A program made the translations under genes and the position numbers. The notes below the pieces were generated by a model. That model saw nothing but the letters and a program-made list of their open reading frames with translations, did no database searches and was not told the origin of the DNA. From assembly GCF_001664485.1 (NCBI RefSeq), contig NZ_CP013630.1:189001-253000 (forward strand): DNA of 64,000 nucleotides, given 5' to 3'. The DNA comes from Rhizobium sp. N324. Its GTDB lineage: Bacteria; Pseudomonadota; Alphaproteobacteria; Rhizobiales; Rhizobiaceae. Below are positions 58,711-64,000 of this stretch, one piece after another (the stretch's first letter is position 1; every line of letters begins with the position of its first letter).

Positions 58711-59187
58711 ATGGCTTTTCAGGAAAACAATCGGGTGCTGCTCGATCCAACCGATGTCTCGATCATCGAGGCGTTGCAGGAAAATGGCCGCATTGCGATT
58801 TCCGAACTCGGTCGACGGGTCGGGCTTTCTCAGCCGGCGGCATCCGAGCGGGTCAAGCGGCTGGAAGACCGTGGCATCATTGTCGGCTACTCCGCCCGCA
58901 TCGACCCCACTGCTTTGGGAATTGGAATGACGGCCGTGCTTCGCCTGCGCACGACGCATGAACATATCAAAGCCTGTCTGAAGCAGTTTGCCGAAATGCC
59001 GCAAGTCATGGAGGTCCTGCGTCTCACCGGAGAGGATTGTTTCCTCCTGAAGGTGCTGGTTCCGTCGCCGGGAGAACTGGAAACGATCGTCGACACGATC
59101 GCCCGTTTTGGGTCCGTGACGACATCACTTGTGTTGCGCAGCGAGAATCCGAAGCCGATCGGACGCGCCTTGCTGCAGCGTCCTTGA
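58711..59187 (+). CDS. Lrp/AsnC family transcriptional regulator
   Basis: A 158-residue regulator. The N-terminal HTH covers about 10-60 (ALQENGRIAISELGRRVGLS, AASERVKRLEDRGII), and a RAM/ACT-like effector domain follows (about 70-150), with RLTGEDCFLLKVLVPSPGELE. Such proteins respond to amino acids. It is divergent from the hydrolase gene at 58600, a likely target. Confidence 0.92.
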   Translation: MAFQENNRVLLDPTDVSIIEALQENGRIAISELGRRVGLSQPAASERVKRLEDRGIIVGYSARIDPTALGIGMTAVLRLRTTHEHIKACLKQFAEMPQVMEVLRLTGEDCFLLKVLVPSPGELETIVDTIARFGSVTTSLVLRSENPKPIGRALLQRP

Positions 59188-59399
59188 GAATATGCTCGGC
59201 GTGGAAGAAAATCGTCCGCGAGGCGCAGCGCGAAGAAGTGAGGTTTCACTCCGGGCTTCGTTCCCGGCATCAGACGGTATGGATGCACGTGTCGGAGAGG
59301 ACCGCCTGGATGCTGAAATTGATCCTCGCATTTCGATGCGAACTGGCGTTTGTCAAACGACGTCAGACAGTGGGAGACATACGATGCGGAAATGCACCA

Positions 59400-59489
59400 T
59401 GGCGGACAGGGTGGGATTCGAACCCACGGTACGCTTTCACGTACACACGCGTTCCAGGCGTGCGCCTTAAACCACTCGGCCACCTGTCC
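59400..59489 (-). tRNA. tRNA-Ser (anticodon GGA)
   Basis: A 90-nt class II tRNA. Acceptor GGACAGG pairs with CCTGTCC, followed by discriminator G and an encoded CCA. The anticodon loop reads CTGGAAC with anticodon GGA (codons UCC/UCU). The long variable arm GTGTACGTGAAAGCGTAC and the T arm GTGGGTTCGAATCCCAC are typical of tRNA-Ser. Confidence 0.97.
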
Positions 59490-59716
59490 TTCTTGGGCGT
59501 TCGCGCCTGGATAGGAGCAAATCGTCGGAACGGCGCGATATATACCGATGAATTTTTGTCGATCAACCGAAATCTAACAGTTTTTTGACTTCTTCAGATA
59601 AAACTCGCCTCCGCCCGTCCATTGTGCTTCACCCCATCGACGACTATGTAATTCTCGAGGTGGAGAATGGCGCGGCCGGCCGGGATTGTCCGGTATAACG
59701 AGCGTCGGAGGAATTG

Positions 59717-60034
59717 ATGCGTTTCCTGTTGCGTCTGGCCAGCCTTGTCGCGCTTGCGGCGGCCGTTATTGCCGGGACCATCGATTCGATCCAATCGGTT
59801 GCGGCCTCCTCCGTGGTGGTGACGCCGATCTCCGATGCCTGGCAGGATGTGAGCCCGGCAACCCTCACATCGCTGCAATCCTCCCTTTCCTATTATATCC
59901 ACCCGCGTTTCTACGCCTTCATCTTCCAATGGCTGATGCTGCAGCCGGCCTTTGCGGTTTTCCTGGTGATCGCGCTGCTTCTCTGGATGATCGGCTATAA
60001 GAAACCGCCGGTGGCCGGTCGCTTCACCGCATAG
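59717..60034 (+). CDS. Small membrane protein of unknown function (105 aa)
   Basis: Two hydrophobic helices (about 4-22 and 78-97) flank a loop of about 55 residues (SVVVTPISDAWQDVSPATL and following). The C-terminus GYKKPPVAGRFTA is basic, hence cytoplasmic. GGAGG is 6 bases before the ATG at 59717. The pattern of a conserved DAW...L..L...L motif suggests a genuine gene. No family name is recalled. Confidence 0.72.
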   Translation: MRFLLRLASLVALAAAVIAGTIDSIQSVAASSVVVTPISDAWQDVSPATLTSLQSSLSYYIHPRFYAFIFQWLMLQPAFAVFLVIALLLWMIGYKKPPVAGRFTA

Positions 60035-60350
60035 GCACGCCGGGTTTGCCGCCACGACCGGCCCGGATTCCGATCGGCCGCCAATGTTTCTCCGGCCCCG
60101 GCAGGGCTGCCGGTTTGGCTGGAAACTCCGCATCCCGCCAGCGGAAATGTCTAAAAATCAGCCCCGGAGAATGGATTTTCGGCAATTGCTGCAAATCTTT
60201 ACCGCCTGAAAAATTTCTGGTGAATTTTTCCGTGAGCCATGCAAGGATGCGCGCAGCCAGGCCTCCGGGGGGAGGTCGGTGGTTCCGCAGACATGTCCGG
60301 AAAGGACTTGCGGGAGGACCCCTAACGAATAGCAACAACAGGGCTGCACA
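60035..60350. other. Leader/promoter region of the BMP-type operon
   Basis: No protein gene is supported in these 316 bases. Small inverted repeats occur (CCTCC-ggg-GGAGG near 60270; GTCC-ggaaa-GGAC near 60295), but no match to a known riboswitch was recognised. Confidence 0.4.
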
Positions 60351-61343
60351 ATGAAAAAATCCCTTCTCACTCTCCTTGCCGTGGCTGCGATGTCGACGAC
60401 GGCGCTGGCTGCCGATGTCAAGCCGGCGCTGGTTTACGGCACCGGCGGGAAGTTCGATAAGTCCTTCAACGAGGCGGCTTATAACGGCGCCGAAAAGTTC
60501 AAGGCCGAGACCGGCATTGCCTATCGCGACTTCGAGCCGACCGGCGACACCCAGGGCGAGCAGGCCATCCGCAACTTCGCAAGCCGCGGATTCAACCCGG
60601 TGGTTGCCGTTTCCTTCGCCTGGACTTCGGCCATCGAGAAGGTCGCAGCCGAATTCCCCGACACCAAGTTCATCATCGTCGACTCCGTCGTCGACAAGCC
60701 GAATGTCCGCTCGGTGGTCTACAAGGAAGAAGAAGGTTCCTATCTTGTCGGTATTCTTGCCGGCATGGCATCCAAGACCGGCAAGGTCGGCTTCGTCGGC
60801 GGCATGGACATCCCGCTGATCCGCAAGTTCGAATGCGGTTATGAGCAGGGCGCACGCGCCGCCAAGGCCGATGTCGAAGTTTTCCAGAACATGACCGGCA
60901 CCACCGGTGCTGCCTGGAATGACCCGGTTCGCGGCGGCGAACTCACCAAGAACCAGATCGATCAGGGCGCCGATGTCATTTACGCGGCAGCCGGCGCCAC
61001 CGGTCTCGGCGTTCTGCAGACCGCTGCCGACAACAAGAAGCTGTCGATCGGCGTCGATTCCAACCAGAACCATCTGCATCCGGGCTCCGTCCTGACCTCG
61101 ATGGTCAAGCGCGTCGACCTCGCGGTTTACAACGCCTATACCGACACCAAGAACGACAAGTTCACCGGTGGCGTCCAGGCGCTCGGCGTCAAGGAAGACG
61201 GTGTCGGCGCCGCGATCGATGACAACAACAAGTCGCTGATCACGCCGGAAATGCAGGCGGCCGTCGACAAGGCCAAGGCCGATATCATCGCGGGGACCAT
61301 CAAGGTTCACGACTATACCTCGGACAACGCTTGCCCGAAGTGA
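60351..61343 (+). CDS. BMP family ABC transporter substrate-binding protein
   Basis: A 330-residue periplasmic binding protein of the basic-membrane-protein (PnrA-like) family, which binds purine nucleosides. The signal peptide ends at ALA (about 21) with no lipobox Cys, so it is soluble. KPALVYGTGGKFDKSFNEAA, then FVGGMDIPLIRKFECGYEQG and GVDSNQNHLHPGSVLTSM are diagnostic. It heads the operon with ATPase and permease genes. Confidence 0.92.
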   Translation: MKKSLLTLLAVAAMSTTALAADVKPALVYGTGGKFDKSFNEAAYNGAEKFKAETGIAYRDFEPTGDTQGEQAIRNFASRGFNPVVAVSFAWTSAIEKVAAEFPDTKFIIVDSVVDKPNVRSVVYKEEEGSYLVGILAGMASKTGKVGFVGGMDIPLIRKFECGYEQGARAAKADVEVFQNMTGTTGAAWNDPVRGGELTKNQIDQGADVIYAAAGATGLGVLQTAADNKKLSIGVDSNQNHLHPGSVLTSMVKRVDLAVYNAYTDTKNDKFTGGVQALGVKEDGVGAAIDDNNKSLITPEMQAAVDKAKADIIAGTIKVHDYTSDNACPK

Positions 61344-61375
61344 TCCGCGCCCTGAAGTAATCGACGATTGAGATC

Positions 61376-61421
61376 GGGCGTATGGCGGAGGGAATTTTCG
61401 CCATACGCCCTTTTCTTATTT
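61376..61421 (+). terminator. Intra-operon intrinsic terminator
   Basis: GGGCGTATGGCG-gagggaatttt-CGCCATACGCCC is a 12-bp perfect stem followed by TTTTCTTATTT. It stands between the binding-protein gene and its ATPase gene and ends 10 bases before the next start, so read-through sets the ratio. Confidence 0.85.
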
Positions 61422-61431
61422 GGAGCCTGCA

Positions 61432-62943
61432 GTGACAGATAAGCCCGCTATCGAGCTTGTCGGCATCGACAAGAAATTTGGTGCCGTCCATGCCAACAAG
61501 GACATCAACCTCACCGTTGCCAAGGGGACGATCCACGGCATCATCGGTGAAAACGGCGCCGGCAAATCGACGCTGATGTCGATCATCTACGGTTTTTACC
61601 ATGCCGACAGCGGCGAGATCCGCGTCAACGGCAATCCGGTCACCATCCGCGACAGTCAGGCAGCGATCGCCACCGGCATCGGCATGGTGCACCAGCATTT
61701 CATGCTGGTCGACAATTTTACGGTGCTCGAGAATATCATGCTCGGCGCCGAAGGCGGCATGCTGCTGGCGAGAGGCGTTGCATCGGCCCGCGCCGAACTC
61801 AAGCGGCTGGAAACGGAATACGGCCTCGAGGTCGATCCGGACGCGCTGATCGAAGAGCTGCCGGTCGGCCTGCAGCAACGCGTCGAAATCCTGAAGGCGA
61901 TGTATCGCGGCGCCGAGATCCTGATCCTCGACGAACCCACCGGCGTGCTGACGCCGGCCGAAGCCGATCACCTCTTCCGCATCCTCAAGGTGCTGCGCGA
62001 TCAGGGCAAGACGATCATCCTGATCACCCACAAGCTGCGCGAGATCATGGCGATCACCGATACGGTCTCCGTCATGCGCCGCGGCGAGATGGTCGCGACC
62101 CGCAAGACGGCGGAAACGACGGTGGAAGAGCTTGCCGAGCTGATGGTCGGCCGCCGCGTGCTGCTGCGCGTGCAGAAGGGCGAGGCGAATCCTGGGGCCG
62201 CCGTGCTCTCCGTCCGCAACCTCACGGTCAAGGACAATCGCGGCGTCACCATGGTCGACAATGTCTCCTTCGACGTGCGCGCCGGCGAGATCGTCGGCAT
62301 TGCCGGGGTTGCCGGCAATGGCCAGTCCGAATTGCTGGAGGCGATTGCCGGCATCCGCAAGCCGGCCTCCGGCGAAATCCTTCTTGACGGCGAGACGATC
62401 GACAAGGCCGATCCCGCCCGCCTGCGCGAGCTCGGCCTCGCCCATATTCCCGAAGATCGCCACCACATGGGTCTGGTTCTGAAATTCGAGGAATATGAAA
62501 ATTCCGTGCTCGGCTATCACCGGCGTCCGGGTTACAGCAAAGGTCCGCTGCTCGATCTCGAAGCGATCCGCAAGGATGCGATGGAGAAGATCGAAAAATA
62601 CGACATCCGCCCGCCGAACCCGCGGCTGAAGACGGCGAACTTCTCCGGCGGCAACCAGCAGAAGATCGTCGTTGCCCGCGAGATCGAGCGCGACCCGAAG
62701 ATGCTGATCATCGGCCAGCCCACCCGCGGCGTCGATATCGGCGCCATCGAATTTATCCACCGCCGGATCATCGAGATGCGCGACGCGGGCAAGGCGATCC
62801 TGCTCGTCTCCGTCGAACTCGATGAGATCCGCGCCCTTTCAGACCGTATCCTTGTCATGTTCGCCGGCCATGTGGTCGGCGAGAAGACGCCCGATGCCGG
62901 TGAACAGACCCTCGGCCTGATGATGGCCGGCATTGCCGCGTGA
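61432..62943 (+). CDS. ABC transporter ATP-binding protein (nucleoside/sugar type, two cassettes)
   Basis: A 503-residue ATPase. The first cassette has GENGAGKSTLMSII (about 38), ELPVGLQQRVEILKAM, and LILDEPTGVLTP. The second has a degenerate Walker A (GVAGNGQSELLEAI), FSGGNQQKIVVAREI and IGQPTRGVDIGA, as usual for this family. A GTG at 61432 with GGAG six bases before it is preferred over TTG at 61420. The permease gene follows after 7 bases. Confidence 0.92.
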   Translation: MTDKPAIELVGIDKKFGAVHANKDINLTVAKGTIHGIIGENGAGKSTLMSIIYGFYHADSGEIRVNGNPVTIRDSQAAIATGIGMVHQHFMLVDNFTVLENIMLGAEGGMLLARGVASARAELKRLETEYGLEVDPDALIEELPVGLQQRVEILKAMYRGAEILILDEPTGVLTPAEADHLFRILKVLRDQGKTIILITHKLREIMAITDTVSVMRRGEMVATRKTAETTVEELAELMVGRRVLLRVQKGEANPGAAVLSVRNLTVKDNRGVTMVDNVSFDVRAGEIVGIAGVAGNGQSELLEAIAGIRKPASGEILLDGETIDKADPARLRELGLAHIPEDRHHMGLVLKFEEYENSVLGYHRRPGYSKGPLLDLEAIRKDAMEKIEKYDIRPPNPRLKTANFSGGNQQKIVVAREIERDPKMLIIGQPTRGVDIGAIEFIHRRIIEMRDAGKAILLVSVELDEIRALSDRILVMFAGHVVGEKTPDAGEQTLGLMMAGIAA

Positions 62944-62950
62944 GGCCTTT

Positions 62951-64000
62951 ATGAGCACTGCATCAGTTCCGCTGCCAAACTGGATCAATTACGGCCTGAT
63001 CCCGCTTCTGAACCTCATCGTCGCCTTCCTGATCTCCGGTTTCGTCGTCTGGCTGATCGGCGAGAGCCCGCTCGGTGCGCTGTCGCTGCTGCTTGAGGGT
63101 GCGCTCGGCAGCGGCGAAGGCATCGGCTTGACGCTGTTCTACGCGACGAGCTTCATCTTCACCGGTCTTTCCGTCGCGGTGGCGATCCATGCCGGTCTCT
63201 TCAACATCGGCTCCGAAGGCCAGGCCTATGTCGGCGGCCTCGGCTGTGCCTTGGTGGCGCTTTCGCTCGACAATTACGTGCCGTGGTATGTGACGATGCC
63301 GATTGCAGTCGTCGGCGCTGCCCTCTTCGGCGCGGTCGCAGCCTTCATTCCGGCATGGCTTCAGGCGAAGCGGGGCAGCCATATCGTCATCACGACGATC
63401 ATGTTCAACTACATCATCGCGTCACTGATGAATTACCTGCTTGTGCACGTATTGATCGTGCCAGGAAAAATGGCACCCGAAACACGGACTTTCCTCGAAG
63501 GTGGGCAGTTACCGAAGCTGACTTGGTTGATGGAAATATTCGGGGCAAAGCTCGGTGCCGCTCCGTTGAACGTCTCTTTTATCATCGCGCTGGTTATGTG
63601 CTATGTCGTCTGGCTTCTCATCTGGCGTACCAAACTCGGTTTCGAAATGCGTACGCTGGGCGTCAGCCCGACGGCCGCTTCCTATGCCGGTATTCCCTAT
63701 GTGCGGATCGTGATGATCGCGATGATGCTTTCCGGTGCGCTGGCTGGCATGATGGCGCTCAATCCTGTCATGGGCGCCTCTGCCCGCCTGCAGGTGGGGT
63801 TCGTCAGCGGCGCCGGTTTTGTTGGTATTGCCGTCTCGCTGATGGGGCGCAATCATCCGCTCGGCATCATTTTCGCGGCGATCCTGTTCGGCATCCTTTA
63901 TCAGGGCGGCGACTGGATCTCCTTCGAAATGCCGAACATCACCCGCGAGATGATCCTGGTCATCCAGGGGCTGGTGATCCTGTTCGCCGGCGCGCTGGAA
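62951..64000 (+). CDS. ABC transporter permease (BMP/nucleoside type), 3' end beyond window
   Basis: The first 350 residues of a BPD_transp_2 family permease are present. It starts MSTASVPLPNWINYGLIP and shows about nine helices, with IHAGLFNIGSEGQAYVGGLG and KRGSHIVITTIMFNYI typical of nucleoside transporters (YufP/NupB type). No stop occurs before the right edge. A second permease gene is expected to follow. Confidence 0.92.
   Translation, partial: MSTASVPLPNWINYGLIPLLNLIVAFLISGFVVWLIGESPLGALSLLLEGALGSGEGIGLTLFYATSFIFTGLSVAVAIHAGLFNIGSEGQAYVGGLGCALVALSLDNYVPWYVTMPIAVVGAALFGAVAAFIPAWLQAKRGSHIVITTIMFNYIIASLMNYLLVHVLIVPGKMAPETRTFLEGGQLPKLTWLMEIFGAKLGAAPLNVSFIIALVMCYVVWLLIWRTKLGFEMRTLGVSPTAASYAGIPYVRIVMIAMMLSGALAGMMALNPVMGASARLQVGFVSGAGFVGIAVSLMGRNHPLGIIFAAILFGILYQGGDWISFEMPNITREMILVIQGLVILFAGALE

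Noticed and set aside
59381..59470. Plus-strand frame beginning [10 protein letters not shown]
   Set aside because: This is the well-known artefact of translating the complement of a tRNA gene, here tRNA-Ser.
60035..60350. Purine riboswitch upstream of the nucleoside-type transporter
   Set aside because: No three-way-junction core or conserved loop sequences of the purine aptamer could be found; only small unrelated inverted repeats are present.

Overview
The window reads as ordinary core chromosome of a fast-growing rhizobium, most likely Rhizobium sensu stricto (R. leguminosarum/etli type). Protein families point that way throughout (CycM-like cytochrome, PhrR/PraR-type HTH regulator, C-P lyase locus with two PhnE permeases, rhizobial YejABEF). 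The intergenic RIME-type palindromes and the high-GC codon use, which leaves very long meaningless antisense frames, agree. The species is inferred from memory of families, not from a search.

Left part (1-16.3 kb): the tail of a VOC protein, pheA and kdsB in tandem, a membrane-anchored cytochrome c, an AEC carrier, a PfkB-type adenosine kinase, an SH3 protein and a D-2-hydroxyacid dehydrogenase. A tightly overlapping recF / MoeB-like / GNAT cluster, an HTH regulator, dnaK-dnaJ with a probable heat-shock promoter, and a class A penicillin-binding protein follow. Middle (16.5-29.1 kb): two small unknown proteins, a secreted SH3 protein with an Arg/Asp-repeat tail, an M20 peptidase, an MHYT-GGDEF-EAL c-di-GMP enzyme, a MarR regulator, polA, a membrane-anchorless FtsK translocase and a GrpB protein.

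28.6-42.1 kb is a complete carbon-phosphorus lyase locus. phnG-H-I-J-K-L and a hexapeptide acyltransferase are followed on the same strand by phnC-D-E-E, a DUF1045 2H-phosphoesterase-like gene, phnM and phnN, with GrpB close behind. phnF is divergent from phnG. The control region carries a good Pho box and a palindrome suited to PhnF. PhnG-L and PhnM make and split the phosphoribosyl-phosphonate, PhnCDEE imports phosphonate and PhnN makes PRPP. No phnP is seen; the 2H protein is a candidate replacement.

42-64 kb: gpmA, dapB, an ABC exporter, glk, mgsA and mepA on the minus strand. Then come a yejABEF-ghrA peptide-uptake operon, pncB, three small proteins/enzymes, an Lrp/AsnC regulator, tRNA-Ser(GGA), and a BMP-type (nucleoside-like) ABC operon cut by the right edge.

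No phage, insertion sequence, CRISPR array or defence island is visible. The most interesting unexplained signal is in the intergenic regions. At least three structured, terminator-ended stretches look like small RNA genes: one in the polA-marR gap (probably alpha-r7/Smr7C family), one at about 16.95-17.1 kb, and one at about 18.1-18.2 kb behind a perfect TTAA-N7-TTAAC CtrA-type box. Two further CtrA-type boxes occur, one upstream of the penicillin-binding protein gene.
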